NCBI RefSeq assembly: GCF_013385425.1
Contig: NZ_JACAQA010000009.1
Location: forward strand, 227,750-291,749
DNA: 64,000 nucleotides
Origin: Pseudomonas gingeri
GTDB lineage: Bacteria > Pseudomonadota > Gammaproteobacteria > Pseudomonadales > Pseudomonadaceae
Direction: 5' to 3'
Shown here in pieces: positions 25,988 to 35,860 of the stretch. Under the pieces are notes generated by a model. It was not told the DNA's origin. It ran no database searches and saw nothing but the letters and a program-made list of their open reading frames with translations. Each line of letters opens with the position of its first letter. Position 1 is the first letter of the stretch. Made by a program: the position numbers and the translations under genes.

Positions 25988-28261
25988 ATGCTCAATACGC
26001 TGCGCAAGATCGTCCAGGAAGTTAACGCCGCCAAGGATCTCAAGGCGGCGTTGGGCATTATTGTATTGCGCGTCAAAGAGGCCATGGGCAGCCAGGTCTG
26101 CTCGGTCTATTTGCTGGACCCCGAAACCAACCGCTTTGTCCTGATGGCCACCGAGGGCTTGAACAAGCGCTCGATCGGCAAGGTCAGCATGGCGCCGAAC
26201 GAAGGCCTGGTTGGCCTCGTGGGTACGCGCGAAGAACCGCTGAACCTGGAAAACGCCGCCGATCACCCGCGGTATCGCTACTTTGCCGAAACCGGCGAGG
26301 AGCGTTATGCCTCCTTCCTCGGTGCGCCGATCATCCACCATCGCCGGGTCGTCGGCGTGTTGGTGATCCAGCAGAAAGAGCGTCGCCAGTTCGACGAGGG
26401 CGAAGAAGCCTTCCTGGTGACCATGAGCGCCCAGTTGGCCGGCGTTATCGCCCATGCCGAGGCCACCGGTTCGATCCGTGGGCTGGGGCGTGAAGGCAAG
26501 GGCATCCAGGAAGCCAAGTTCATCGGTGTGCCGGGTTCGCCGGGTGCTGCGGTGGGTACGGCGGTGGTCATGTTGCCGCCGGCGGACTTGGACGTGGTGC
26601 CGGACAAGGCGATCGCCGATATCGATGCCGAACTGGCGCTGTTCAAGACCGCCATCGAAGGCGTGCGTGCCGATATGCGCACGCTCTCGGCCAAACTCGC
26701 GACCCAGCTGCGTCCGGAAGAGCGCGCGTTGTTCGACGTCTACCTGATGATGCTCGACGATGCCTCCCTGGGCAGCGAAATCACCAACGTGATCAAGACC
26801 GGCCAATGGGCCCAGGGCGCCTTGCGCCAAGTGGTGACCGATCACGTCAACCGTTTTGAACTGATGGACGACGCCTACCTGCGCGAGCGCGCGTCGGACG
26901 TCAAGGACCTCGGACGCCGGCTGCTGGCCTACCTGCAGTCTGAACGCCAGCAAGCCCTGGTCTACCCGGACAACACCATCATGGTCAGCGAAGAGCTGAC
27001 CGCGGCGATGCTCGGCGAAGTACCGGAAGGCAAGCTCAAGGGCCTGGTCTCGGTACTGGGTTCGGGTAACTCCCACGTGGCGATCCTGGCGCGGGCCATG
27101 GGCATTCCAACCGTCATGGGCCTGGTGGACCTGCCGTATTCGAAGGTCGACGGCATCGAGATGATCGTCGACGGCGCCCGTGGCGAGGTGTTTACCAACC
27201 CCAGCGAAGTCCTGCGCAAGCAATACGCCGGTGTGGTGGAAGAAGAACGCCAGCTGTCCGAGGGCCTGGACGCCTTGCGCGAGCTGCCGTGCGTGACCCC
27301 GGACGGCCATCGCATGCCGCTGTGGGTCAACACCGGCCTGCTGGCGGATGTGGCCCGGGCGCAGCAGCGCGGGGCCGAAGGTGTCGGCCTGTACCGCACC
27401 GAAGTGCCGTTCATGATCAACCAGCGTTTCCCGAGCGAGAAGGAACAGCTGGCGATCTATCGCGAGCAGTTGTCGGCGTTCCATCCGCAACCGGTGACCA
27501 TGCGCAGCCTGGACATCGGCGGCGACAAGTCGCTGCCGTATTTCCCGATTGAAGAAGACAACCCGTTCCTCGGCTGGCGCGGTATCCGCGTGACCCTCGA
27601 CCACCCGGAAATCTTCCTGGTACAGGCGCGGGCCATGCTCAAGGCCAGCGAGGGTCTGAACAACCTGCGGATCCTGCTGCCGATGATCTCGGGCATCCAC
27701 GAGATGGAAGAGGCGCTGCACCTGATCCACCGGGCCTGGGGCGAGGTGCGCGACGAAGGCACCGACGTGCCGATGCCGCCGGTGGGGGTGATGATCGAGA
27801 TTCCGGCGGCGGTCTACCAGACCCGCGAGCTGGCACGGCAGGTGGACTTCCTCTCGGTGGGCTCCAACGACCTGACCCAGTACCTGCTGGCCGTGGACCG
27901 CAACAACCCACGGGTCGCGGACCTTTACGACTACCTGCACCCGGCGGTGCTGCAAGCCTTGCAGAACGTGGTGCGTGACGCCCATGCCGAAGGCAAGCCG
28001 GTGAGTATCTGCGGCGAGATGGCCGGTGATCCGATGGCGGCGGTGCTGTTGATGGCGATGGGCTTTGACAGCCTGTCTATGAACGCCACCAACTTGCCGA
28101 AGGTGAAATGGATGCTGCGCCAGATCAATCTGAGCAAGGCCCAGGAACTGCTGGCCCAGGTCATGACCATCGACAACCCGCAGGTGATTCGCAGTACCTT
28201 GCAGTTGGCGCTGAAGAATCTCGGGCTGTCACGGATGGTGGTGCCGACCGTCACGCATTGA
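25988..28261 (+). CDS. ptsP: PtsP, enzyme I of the nitrogen phosphotransferase system
   Basis: A 757-residue protein. Residues ~1-160 are a GAF domain (QVCSVYLLDPETNRFVLMA). The phosphohistidine domain carries GSGNSHVAILARAMG with active His ~363. The C-terminal PEP-binding barrel has RSLDIGGDKSLPYF, GVGLYRTEVPFM and SVGSNDLTQYLLAVDR. It takes phosphate from PEP to NPr (PtsO) for regulation by nitrogen and carbon status. It follows rppH in the same unit. Confidence 0.96.
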   Translation: MLNTLRKIVQEVNAAKDLKAALGIIVLRVKEAMGSQVCSVYLLDPETNRFVLMATEGLNKRSIGKVSMAPNEGLVGLVGTREEPLNLENAADHPRYRYFAETGEERYASFLGAPIIHHRRVVGVLVIQQKERRQFDEGEEAFLVTMSAQLAGVIAHAEATGSIRGLGREGKGIQEAKFIGVPGSPGAAVGTAVVMLPPADLDVVPDKAIADIDAELALFKTAIEGVRADMRTLSAKLATQLRPEERALFDVYLMMLDDASLGSEITNVIKTGQWAQGALRQVVTDHVNRFELMDDAYLRERASDVKDLGRRLLAYLQSERQQALVYPDNTIMVSEELTAAMLGEVPEGKLKGLVSVLGSGNSHVAILARAMGIPTVMGLVDLPYSKVDGIEMIVDGARGEVFTNPSEVLRKQYAGVVEEERQLSEGLDALRELPCVTPDGHRMPLWVNTGLLADVARAQQRGAEGVGLYRTEVPFMINQRFPSEKEQLAIYREQLSAFHPQPVTMRSLDIGGDKSLPYFPIEEDNPFLGWRGIRVTLDHPEIFLVQARAMLKASEGLNNLRILLPMISGIHEMEEALHLIHRAWGEVRDEGTDVPMPPVGVMIEIPAAVYQTRELARQVDFLSVGSNDLTQYLLAVDRNNPRVADLYDYLHPAVLQALQNVVRDAHAEGKPVSICGEMAGDPMAAVLLMAMGFDSLSMNATNLPKVKWMLRQINLSKAQELLAQVMTIDNPQVIRSTLQLALKNLGLSRMVVPTVTH

Positions 28262-28271
28262 GAGGGCGGAG

Positions 28272-29018
28272 CTAGACCTTTAGCTCCACCTCTCCCAGAT
28301 GCCCGCCATACGGCCCGAAGCTACGCTCCACGAGGTGGCGCGTGCCATCGGCGTGGCTGATCAGCACCGTGCTGGCCCGGGTGCCGTAGCTGGGGCTGGC
28401 GATAAACACGCTGGACAGCAGGCTCTCGGTTGCCTGTCCCACCCCGGTGTCCGGCAACTCGGCAAGCGGCGCGATCGTCGGGTCGCCGAGCATCGCCAGC
28501 AATGCCTCCGGTCGCGGATCCGCCAGTTCCCAGGACAGCGCCGCGCGGGCCTTGAGCAGTTTCGGCCAGGGCGTATCGAGCCCGGCATTGGACAGCCCGT
28601 AGACACCCTCCGCCAGTTGGCGCGGTTCACCCTCGTGGGAATTGAGATGCCACAGCGCATCCGCTGTTCCCAGGAGCAGGTTGAACCCGGCATATTCTGC
28701 CGATCTTGCGCGAATTTCGGCTAAATACTCATCAATCGGCAGGTCTTCGGTGAGAAAGCGCGCCACCAACTCTCCCCGTGAGCGCCGGGCCACCGGCTGG
28801 TGCGGATTGCGGATATTGGTCAAGGCCGCAAAGCGCCCCCGGGCCCCGATCCCCAGCCAGGTCCCGCCCGCCTCCAGATCACGCCCCGCATAGACCTGCG
28901 GCGCTTCCGGCCATTGCGCTAGGGGCAGGCTTGGTCGGGCATAAAATTCGTCACGGTTGGCCGCGACGATCAGCGGCTGGGCATGGCCCGGGCGCCAGGC
29001 AAAGACAATCAGGCACAT
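28272..29018 (-). CDS. NRDE (TANGO2) family protein
   Basis: A 248-residue protein beginning MCLIVFAWRPG, with the family hallmark NRDE in VAANRDEFYARP and TWLGIGARGRFAALTNIRNP. The N-terminal Cys2 is a candidate Ntn-type nucleophile. GAGG upstream supports this start. Eukaryotic TANGO2 is linked to heme or acyl-CoA handling; the bacterial role is not known. It converges on ptsP and is divergent from the TSUP permease. Confidence 0.85.
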   Translation of the reverse strand: MCLIVFAWRPGHAQPLIVAANRDEFYARPSLPLAQWPEAPQVYAGRDLEAGGTWLGIGARGRFAALTNIRNPHQPVARRSRGELVARFLTEDLPIDEYLAEIRARSAEYAGFNLLLGTADALWHLNSHEGEPRQLAEGVYGLSNAGLDTPWPKLLKARAALSWELADPRPEALLAMLGDPTIAPLAELPDTGVGQATESLLSSVFIASPSYGTRASTVLISHADGTRHLVERSFGPYGGHLGEVELKV

Positions 29019-29128
29019 CAGGTGGTCCTCGATGTTTTTGCCCACTCTACGCAGGGTATCCATCGCCATCCAGTAGAGCCGTGTCCCTCCTTCCGTTACC
29101 ATGCCGGACTTGTTTTGCGGGGTCGCGC

Positions 29129-29911
29129 ATGGAATTTCTGCTCTATCTGGTCCTGGGGGCCTGCGCCGGCGTGCTGGCCGGGCTGTTCGGCGTGGGCGGC
29201 GGGATCATTATCGTCCCGGTGCTGGTGTTCAGTTTCACCCTGCAAGGGTTCGATCCGCTGATCCTTACTCACCTGGCGGTGGGCACGTCCCTGGCGACGA
29301 TCATTTTCACCTCGTTCAACACCATTCGCGGGCATCACAAGCGTGGCGCGGTGCTCTGGCCGGTCTTTGCCTGGATGGCCGTGGGCATCCTGCTGGGCTC
29401 GGGCCTCGGCGCCTTGACCGCCAAGGCTATCGCCGGCCCGCACCTGCAGAAGATCATCGGCGTGTTCGCCCTGGTGGTGGCGGCGCAGATGGCGCTGAAC
29501 CTCAAGCCCAAGGCCAGCCACAGCGTACCCGGCAAGTTCGGCCTCGGCCTGGCGGGGGCGGTGATCGGCTGGGCCTCGGCGATTTTCGGGATCGGCGGCG
29601 GCTCCCTGACCGTGCCGTTCCTGACCTGGCGCAGCGTGCCGATGCAGCAGGCGGTGGCGACGTCCTCGGCCTGTGGCTTGCCGATTGCCCTGGCCAGTAC
29701 CTTGAGTTTCATGATCCTGGGTTGGCACGATCCATTGTTGCCGGCCCACAGCCTGGGCTTTATCTATTTGCCGGCCTTGCTCGGGATTGCCCTGACCAGT
29801 ATGTTTTTTGCTCGGTTCGGTGTGCAACTGGCGCACCAACTGTCGCCGCTGTTGCTCAAGCGGCTGTTTGCCGGCCTGTTGTTCATTGTCGGCCTGAAGT
29901 TCCTGATCTGA
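29129..29911 (+). CDS. TSUP-family sulfite/organosulfur permease
   Basis: A 260-residue membrane protein with about eight helices in two related halves. Each half carries the glycine motif of the family (GLFGVGGGIIIVPVL and AIFGIGGGSLTVPFLTW). TSUP proteins export or import sulfite, sulfonates or related anions; the substrate is not clear from sequence. The start lies just after GCGGGG and gives the N-terminal helix MEFLLYLVLGACAG. Confidence 0.88.
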   Translation: MEFLLYLVLGACAGVLAGLFGVGGGIIIVPVLVFSFTLQGFDPLILTHLAVGTSLATIIFTSFNTIRGHHKRGAVLWPVFAWMAVGILLGSGLGALTAKAIAGPHLQKIIGVFALVVAAQMALNLKPKASHSVPGKFGLGLAGAVIGWASAIFGIGGGSLTVPFLTWRSVPMQQAVATSSACGLPIALASTLSFMILGWHDPLLPAHSLGFIYLPALLGIALTSMFFARFGVQLAHQLSPLLLKRLFAGLLFIVGLKFLI

Positions 29912-30036
29912 GCCACAGGCTCGGTTCAGTCATGCCGGCGCAATATTGGCTTAATGGCGCTGTTGCAACATGACCCGCCGGCCCGGGCGATTGCTGTTCG
30001 CCGGGCCCTGAATTTTTACTCTATCGAGGAGTTGCA

Positions 30037-30858
30037 ATGCTGCCTTACCCGCAGATTGACCCGGTGGCCCTGGCCATCGGCCCGCTGAAAATCCACTGGT
30101 ACGGCCTGATGTACCTGGTCGGCATTGGCGGTGCGTGGCTGCTGGCCTCCCGGCGCCTGAACCGTTTCGATCCGACCTGGACCAAGGAAAAGCTCTCCGA
30201 CCTGATCTTCTGGCTGGCCATGGGCGTGATTGTCGGCGGGCGCCTGGGTTATGTGCTGTTCTACGATCTGAGCGCCTACCTGGCCAACCCGACGCTGATC
30301 TTCGAGGTCTGGAAGGGCGGCATGGCGTTCCATGGCGGCTTTATCGGGGTGATGGTGGCGGCCTGGTGGTTTGGCCGGCGCAACGGCAAGTCGTTCTTCC
30401 AACTGATGGACTTTGTCGCGCCGATGGTTCCGATCGGCCTGGGTGCCGGGCGGATCGGCAATTTCATCAACGCCGAGCTGTGGGGCAAACCGACTGATTT
30501 GCCGTGGGCGATGATCTTCCCGCCGTTCAGCGACCCGGCCCAGTTGCCGCGTCACCCGTCGCAGCTGTATCAGTTCGCCCTGGAAGGCGTGGCCCTGTTC
30601 GTGATCCTCTGGTTGTTCTCGCGCAAGCCGCGGCCGACCATGGCGGTTTCGGGCATGTTCGCGTTGTTCTACGGGATCTTCCGTTTTGTCGTCGAGTTCG
30701 TCCGGGTGCCAGATGCGCAGCTCGGCTACCTGGCGTTCGGCTGGGTGACCATGGGGCAGATCCTCAGCCTGCCGATGATCATCGGCGGCCTGGGCTTGCT
30801 GTGGTTCGCCTATCACCGCGCCCCGACTACACCGGCCGCGAAAGACGCCGCGCTTTAA
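30037..30858 (+). CDS. lgt: Prolipoprotein diacylglyceryl transferase
   Basis: A 273-residue inner-membrane protein. [10 protein letters not shown] at the N terminus, [21 protein letters not shown] and the signature [15 protein letters not shown] are present, plus HPSQLYQ and FVEFVR near the C terminus. It attaches diacylglycerol to the lipobox cysteine in the first step of lipoprotein maturation. GGAG precedes the ATG. thyA follows after 48 bases. Confidence 0.97.
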   Translation: MLPYPQIDPVALAIGPLKIHWYGLMYLVGIGGAWLLASRRLNRFDPTWTKEKLSDLIFWLAMGVIVGGRLGYVLFYDLSAYLANPTLIFEVWKGGMAFHGGFIGVMVAAWWFGRRNGKSFFQLMDFVAPMVPIGLGAGRIGNFINAELWGKPTDLPWAMIFPPFSDPAQLPRHPSQLYQFALEGVALFVILWLFSRKPRPTMAVSGMFALFYGIFRFVVEFVRVPDAQLGYLAFGWVTMGQILSLPMIIGGLGLLWFAYHRAPTTPAAKDAAL

Positions 30859-30906
30859 ATTCGAATCGGGGCTCGCGGGCCCCGTATTCAAGGATGCAGG
30901 TAACTC

Positions 30907-31878
30907 ATGAAGCAATATCTCGAACTGGTCGCCCATGTCATCAAGAACGGCACCAAGCAGGCCAACCGTACCGGTGTGAACACCATCAGTTTTCCCGGGG
31001 CCATGCTGCGTTATGACCTCCAGGAAGGTTTCCCGGCGATCACCACCCGCAAGATGGCCTTCAAGTCCGCCGTTGGCGAGATGTGCGGTTTTCTTCGTGG
31101 GGTGAACAACGCCGCCGAATTCCGTGCGCTGGGCTGCAAGGTCTGGGACCAGAACGCCAACGAAAACGCCCAGTGGCTGGCCAACCCGTTCCGCCAGGGC
31201 GAAGACGACCTGGGCGAGATCTATGGGGTGCAATGGCGTAAATGGCCGGCGTACAAGCAGATTGCCAAGAGCAATGTGGCGGCCATCGAGCAGACTCTGG
31301 GCCAGGGCTATCGGCGGATTGCCGAAGGCGAGGAAAACGGCCAGGCCTATGTGGTGCTGTACAAGGCCATCGACCAGGTGCGCCAGTGCGTCGACACCAT
31401 CATCAAGGATCCGGGTAGCCGGCGGATTCTGTTCCATGGCTGGAACTGTGCGCAGCTGGATGAAATGGCCTTGCCGCCGTGTCATTTGCTGTATCAGTTT
31501 CATCCGAATGTGGAGACCAAGGAGATTTCCCTGACCCTCTACATCCGTTCGAATGATCTGGGGTTGGGCACGCCGTTCAACCTGACCGAAGGCGCGGCAC
31601 TGCTGAGCCTGATCGGGCGCCTGACCGGTTATACGCCGCGCTGGTTCACCTATTTCATCGGTGATGCCCATGTGTATGAAAACCACCTGGACATGCTCAA
31701 CGAACAGCTGACCCGCGAGCCGTTCCCGATGCCGAAGCTGGTGATTTCGGACCGTGTGCCGGAGTTTGCCAAGACCGGTGTTTATCAGCCGGAGTGGCTG
31801 GAGCTGGTGGAACCGGGGGATTTCTCGCTGGAAGGCTACCAGCACCATGCGCCGATGACGGCGCCGATGGCGGTCTAG
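30907..31878 (+). CDS. thyA: Thymidylate synthase, long form
   Basis: A 323-residue protein. Catalytic Cys ~192 is in [12 protein letters not shown]; Arg segments ([10 protein letters not shown] near the N terminus, [11 protein letters not shown]), [12 protein letters not shown] and [13 protein letters not shown] match the family. E. coli ThyA has 264 residues; the extra length is mainly an insertion of about 50 residues between GVQWRKWP and the [10 protein letters not shown] helix, a form also known in other bacteria. It makes dTMP from dUMP with methylene-THF. folA lies about 20 kb away. Confidence 0.95.
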   Translation: MKQYLELVAHVIKNGTKQANRTGVNTISFPGAMLRYDLQEGFPAITTRKMAFKSAVGEMCGFLRGVNNAAEFRALGCKVWDQNANENAQWLANPFRQGEDDLGEIYGVQWRKWPAYKQIAKSNVAAIEQTLGQGYRRIAEGEENGQAYVVLYKAIDQVRQCVDTIIKDPGSRRILFHGWNCAQLDEMALPPCHLLYQFHPNVETKEISLTLYIRSNDLGLGTPFNLTEGAALLSLIGRLTGYTPRWFTYFIGDAHVYENHLDMLNEQLTREPFPMPKLVISDRVPEFAKTGVYQPEWLELVEPGDFSLEGYQHHAPMTAPMAV

Positions 31879-31903
31879 TTCGGCTCGGTATCGCGTCGTC
31901 TGC

Positions 31904-31995
31904 TTCGCGGGCAAGCTCCGCTCCCACATTGGATTTGCGTCGTACACAGAAGGTGTGCACGACTCGGGGCCTGTGGGAGCGGAGCTTGCCCGCGA
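31904..31995. repeat. REP pair, GGGAGCGGAGCTTGCCCGCGA type
   Basis: An inverted pair of the same subtype as at 24584 and 52303. It separates thyA from the convergent cadR. Confidence 0.9.
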
Positions 31996-32002
31996 TAGGC
32001 CC

Positions 32003-32449
32003 TCAATGCCCGTGACTTCTGCCGACATGTGAATGCTCTTCAGCCGCCACCACGCTGCCGCTGACCTCCAACCGCTGCAAGATCCCGCACTGATCCAGAT
32101 CCGGCCCGCCGCCACAACGCTGGCGCAGATCCAGCAACTGCGTCTGCAACGCCAGCAACCCGTCGATCCGTGCCTTGACGTGATGGATATGCTCATCAAT
32201 CAGCGCATTCACGCTTTCGCATTGATCCTGCGGGCTGTCGCGCAACCCCAGCAAACTGCGAATCTCCTCCAGCGTCATGTCCAGGCTGCGGCAGTTGCGG
32301 ATAAAGGTCAGGCGCTCCGCATGCGCCTGGGTGTACAGGCGGTAGTTGCCCTCGCTGCGCGCCGGTTCCGGCAGCAGGTTTTCCTTCTCGTAATAACGGA
32401 TGGTTTCCACCTGGCAGTCGGTGAGTTTCGCCAGTTCGCCAATCTTCAT
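32003..32449 (-). CDS. cadR: MerR-family metal-responsive regulator CadR
   Basis: A 148-residue protein. The N-terminal MerR winged helix is MKIGELAKLTDCQVETIRYYE. A dimerisation helix follows, then Cys77, Cys112 and Cys121 in the positions used by CadR/PbrR-type proteins to bind Cd, Pb or Zn. The tail is His-rich (EEHSHVGRSHGH), typical of Pseudomonas CadR. It is divergent from cadA and controls it by untwisting the shared promoter. Confidence 0.93.
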   Translation of the reverse strand: MKIGELAKLTDCQVETIRYYEKENLLPEPARSEGNYRLYTQAHAERLTFIRNCRSLDMTLEEIRSLLGLRDSPQDQCESVNALIDEHIHHVKARIDGLLALQTQLLDLRQRCGGGPDLDQCGILQRLEVSGSVVAAEEHSHVGRSHGH

Positions 32450-32472
32450 CGTTCGATCTCCGAAAAGGGTGC

Positions 32473-32503
32473 TTGACCCTATAGTGGCTACAGGGTGTTC
32501 ACT
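32473..32503 (+). promoter_or_regulatory. CadR-regulated cadA promoter
   Basis: The -35 TTGACC (32473-32478) is separated by 19 bases from a -10-like TTCACT. Within the long spacer lies the dyad ACCCTATAG-TGG-CTACAGGGT (32476-32496) with one mismatch. An over-long spacer containing a dyad is the hallmark of MerR-family activation. Confidence 0.85.
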
Positions 32504-32532
32504 TGGCAACAAGCACTTTCAGGGACGCACCC

Positions 32533-34920
32533 ATGAGCGACTCCATCCACTCTTCGCACAAGCCTGCCGGCGATCATGCCCATGCTGGCCACGATCACGA
32601 TCACGATCACGATCACGATCACGATCACGATCACAAGCATAGTCACGACCACGGCCATGACCACGGTCAGGCCGATAAGCCCGCGCCTCGGTCTTTCCGT
32701 GTCCTCCAGCCGGTAAAGGCTTCCCACTCCCATGGGGCGGCCGGGCATGCCCACAGCTGCTGTTCGACTGCCGAGGCCCCCGCGCTGATCAAACTCAGCG
32801 AGACCACCAGCGCCGACGCACGGTTGAGCCGTTTCCGAATCGAAGCCATGGACTGTCCCACCGAGCAGACGCTGATCCAGAACAAGCTCGGCAAGCTGGC
32901 GGGCGTGCAGCAGCTTGAGTTCAACCTGATCAACCGGATCCTCGGTGTGACCCATGACCTGTCGTCGACCACGCCGATTGTCGACGCCATCAAGTCCCTG
33001 GGCATGCAGGCCGAGCCGTTGGAAGAGGGCGCAAGCGCCGAAACTCCAAGCCAGCCGCCGGTGAAGAAACCCTGGTGGCCCCTGGCTTTGTCCGGTGTCG
33101 GCGCCCTGGTCGCCGAAGTGATTCACTTCACCGCCGTGGCCCCGACCTGGGTGGTGGCAATCATCGCGCTGGTTTCCATCCTCAGCGGCGGCCTGACCAC
33201 CTATAAAAAGGGCTGGATCGCCCTGAAAAACCGCAACCTGAATATCAACGCGCTGATGAGCATCGCCGTGACCGGCGCGGTGCTGATCGGGCAGTGGCCG
33301 GAAGCGGCGATGGTGATGTTCCTCTTCACCATCGCCGAACTGATCGAAGCCAAGTCCCTGGACCGCGCGCGCAACGCCATCAGCGGCCTGATGCAGATGA
33401 CGCCGGAAAAGGCCACGGTGCGCCAGGATGACGGCGAGTGGGTCGAACGTGAGGTTAAAAGCATCGAACTGGGTGCCTTGGTCCGGGTACGTCCTGGTGA
33501 GCGCATAGGCCTCGATGGCGAAGTGGTCTACGGCAGCTCCAGCGTCGATCAGGCACCGATCACCGGCGAAAGCCTGCCCATCGAGAAGAATCCGGGCGAC
33601 AAGGTCTTTGCCGGCACCATCAACCAGGCGGGTTCACTGGACTATCGGGTGACGGCCGTCGCGGGCAATTCGACCCTGGCGCGGATCATCCATGCCGTCG
33701 AGCAGGCTCAGGGCGCGCGGGCGCCGACCCAGCGGTTCGTCGATACCTTCGCGAAAATCTACACCCCGGCGGTGTTCGCCTTCGCCCTGGCGGTGGCGGT
33801 GCTGCCGCCGCTGTTCATGAACGGCCTGTGGTTCGACTGGATCTACCGGGCGCTGGTCCTATTGGTAGTCGCCTGCCCGTGCGCGTTGGTGATCTCGACC
33901 CCGGTGACCATCGTCAGCGGCCTGGCCGCCGCCGCCCGCAAGGGCATTCTGGTCAAGGGCGGGGTCTATCTGGAAAGCGGGCACAAGCTTGATTACCTGG
34001 CCCTGGACAAGACCGGGACCATCACCCACGGCAAGCCGGTGCTGACCGACTATCTGGTCCTCAACCCACTGTTCGTCGAGACCGCGCCGTTGATCGCCGC
34101 CAGCCTCGCGGCGCGTTCCGATCACCCGGTGTCCCTGGCGATTGCCAAGGATGCGCAGGACAAACAGTGGACGCTACGTGACGTCGAAGCCTTCGAAGCC
34201 CTGGCCGGGCGCGGTGTGCGCGGCGAGGTCGGCGGCAAGGGTTATCACCTGGGCAACCATCGCCTGGTGGAAGACCTCGGTCTCTGCTCGGCGGCCCTGG
34301 AGGAAAAACTCTTCGCCCTGGAAAAACAAGGCAAGACCGTGGTGTTGCTGCTCGACGCCTCCGGCCCGTTGGCGCTGTTCGCCGTGGCCGATACGGTCAA
34401 GGCTTCCAGCCGTGAGGCGATCCGCGAGTTGCACGCGCTGGGGATCAAGACCCTGATGCTGACCGGGGACAATATCCACACCGCCTCGGCCATTGCCGCC
34501 CAGGTCGGGATCGACGAGGCCCGTGGCGATCTGTTGCCCACCGATAAACTACAGGCCATCGAAGAGCTGTATGCCCGTGGCCATCAGGTCGGCATGGTCG
34601 GCGACGGTATCAACGACGCTCCGGCCCTGGCCCGTGCCGAGATCGGCTTTGCCATGGCCGCCGCCGGTACCGACACCGCCATTGAGACCGCCGATGTCGC
34701 CCTGATGGACGATGATCTGCGCAAGATTCCGGCTTTCATTCGCCTTTCGCGCCAGACCGCGCGTATCCTCAGGCAAAATATCGCCCTGGCGCTGGTGATC
34801 AAGGCGATCTTCCTGGCGGTGACTTTCCTGGGGCTGGCAACCATGTGGATGGCGGTGTTCGCCGATATGGGCGTCAGCCTGCTGGTGGTGTTCAATGGGT
34901 TGCGCCTGTTGCGCAAGTAA
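32533..34920 (+). CDS. cadA: Cd/Zn/Pb-exporting P1B-type ATPase
   Basis: A 795-residue inner-membrane pump. The N terminus has a His-Asp tract (seven HD pairs, then HKHSHDHGHDHG) followed by one HMA-like domain in which the metal motif is DCPTE rather than CxxC. Membrane helices surround the transport motif CPC (C448, C450). Phosphorylation Asp492 is in DKTGTITHG, TGES in the actuator domain, and GDGINDAPAL in the ATP domain. It exports Zn, Cd and Pb from the cytosol. The ATG with AGGGA upstream is preferred over an ATG ten codons earlier. Confidence 0.95.
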   Translation: MSDSIHSSHKPAGDHAHAGHDHDHDHDHDHDHDHKHSHDHGHDHGQADKPAPRSFRVLQPVKASHSHGAAGHAHSCCSTAEAPALIKLSETTSADARLSRFRIEAMDCPTEQTLIQNKLGKLAGVQQLEFNLINRILGVTHDLSSTTPIVDAIKSLGMQAEPLEEGASAETPSQPPVKKPWWPLALSGVGALVAEVIHFTAVAPTWVVAIIALVSILSGGLTTYKKGWIALKNRNLNINALMSIAVTGAVLIGQWPEAAMVMFLFTIAELIEAKSLDRARNAISGLMQMTPEKATVRQDDGEWVEREVKSIELGALVRVRPGERIGLDGEVVYGSSSVDQAPITGESLPIEKNPGDKVFAGTINQAGSLDYRVTAVAGNSTLARIIHAVEQAQGARAPTQRFVDTFAKIYTPAVFAFALAVAVLPPLFMNGLWFDWIYRALVLLVVACPCALVISTPVTIVSGLAAAARKGILVKGGVYLESGHKLDYLALDKTGTITHGKPVLTDYLVLNPLFVETAPLIAASLAARSDHPVSLAIAKDAQDKQWTLRDVEAFEALAGRGVRGEVGGKGYHLGNHRLVEDLGLCSAALEEKLFALEKQGKTVVLLLDASGPLALFAVADTVKASSREAIRELHALGIKTLMLTGDNIHTASAIAAQVGIDEARGDLLPTDKLQAIEELYARGHQVGMVGDGINDAPALARAEIGFAMAAAGTDTAIETADVALMDDDLRKIPAFIRLSRQTARILRQNIALALVIKAIFLAVTFLGLATMWMAVFADMGVSLLVVFNGLRLLRK
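32596..32634 (+). repeat. Hexanucleotide tandem repeat encoding His-Asp
   Basis: About six and a half copies of CACGAT inside the cadA 5' end. Each unit is two codons (His-Asp), so copy-number slippage keeps the frame and would change the number of metal-binding His residues. Confidence 0.85.
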
Positions 34921-34937
34921 ACGAATGAGAGGGTGAT

Positions 34938-35801
34938 GTGCTGAGTGCCGAGCTGAAGGCGTTTTATATGGTCGCCCGCCTGGGCAGCATCACCCTGGCG
35001 GCGAAAAAGCTCGGGCTCAGCCAGCCCACGGTGACCACCCAGATTCGTCATCTGGAAAGCCAGTACTCGGTCGAGTTGTTCTATCGCGGCGGTCGGCGCT
35101 TGAGTGTCAGTGAAGACGGCGCGCGCTTGCTGCCGATGGTCAAGGCGCTGTTGCAGCAGGAAGCCGATATCGAGTTTTTCCTGCGCAACGCCGGGCAGGT
35201 GCAGGGCACCTTGCGCATTGCCGCGACGGCGCCGTATTACATCCTCGATCTGGTGAAGGCCTTTCGCGAACGCCTGCCGCAGGTGGAAGTGTCGGTGGAG
35301 ATCGGCAACTCCCAGCAGGTGCTGGAGGCGCTGGAGGACTATCGGGTCGATGTGGCGGCTTCGTCGCAGTTGCTGGAGGACCCACGGCTGATCCGCCGGG
35401 TGCTGGGCAGTGATCCGCTGGTGCTGGCGGTGCATCGCAATCATCCGTTGGCGGTACATGATCATGTGCCGTTGAGCGCGCTGGCCGGGCATTGCCTGTT
35501 GATGCGAGAACCGGGTTCGACCACCCGGCATCTGACGGAAGAGCTGTTGCGTAATGCGCAGGTCAGTTATGGCCCGCTGCTGGAAATCGGCAGCCGTGAG
35601 TCGATTCGTGAGGCGGTGCTACGCAATATCGGCATCAGCATCATTGCCCGGCAGGAAGTCCCTCACGACCCGCAACTGCGGGTGCTGACCATCGAGAATG
35701 CCCCGCAGATTCCCGAATACCTGTATTGCCTCAAGGAACGCAAGGCGGCGCGTTTGCCGGCGGCGTTTCTGGGGTTGGCGCAGGAAATGGCGCCGGCCTG
35801 A
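34938..35801 (+). CDS. LysR-family transcriptional regulator of the aminoethylphosphonate locus
   Basis: 287 residues starting at a GTG. The N-terminal HTH is FYMVARLGSITLAAKKLGLSQPTVTTQIRHLE, and a periplasmic-binding-like effector domain follows (~90-287). It lies upstream of, and in the same direction as, an ABC transporter and catabolic genes of the 2-aminoethylphosphonate type, so it is the likely activator of that set; family members with this context are known. It follows cadA by 17 bases but is unlikely to be functionally linked to it. Confidence 0.85.
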   Translation: MLSAELKAFYMVARLGSITLAAKKLGLSQPTVTTQIRHLESQYSVELFYRGGRRLSVSEDGARLLPMVKALLQQEADIEFFLRNAGQVQGTLRIAATAPYYILDLVKAFRERLPQVEVSVEIGNSQQVLEALEDYRVDVAASSQLLEDPRLIRRVLGSDPLVLAVHRNHPLAVHDHVPLSALAGHCLLMREPGSTTRHLTEELLRNAQVSYGPLLEIGSRESIREAVLRNIGISIIARQEVPHDPQLRVLTIENAPQIPEYLYCLKERKAARLPAAFLGLAQEMAPA

Positions 35802-35860
35802 GATATCGGTGGTGAATGGCCGTCTGCTGCTCAGCCGTTCGCGGCGGTGCGGCGATCCGA

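Noticed and set aside
25436..27985. Very long open frame (~850 codons) on the minus strand
   Set aside because: It lies antisense to rppH and ptsP, has no recognisable domain or ribosome site, and has the Arg/His/Gly-rich composition of a GC-rich shadow frame.
30016..32199. Long open frame (~730 codons) on the minus strand
   Set aside because: Overlaps lgt, thyA and the start of the cadR region on the opposite strand. No domain visible.
32596..32634. CACGAT repeat as a possible regulatory tandem repeat
   Set aside because: It is inside cadA and encodes the His-Asp tract expected for a metal pump; kept as a coding repeat only.
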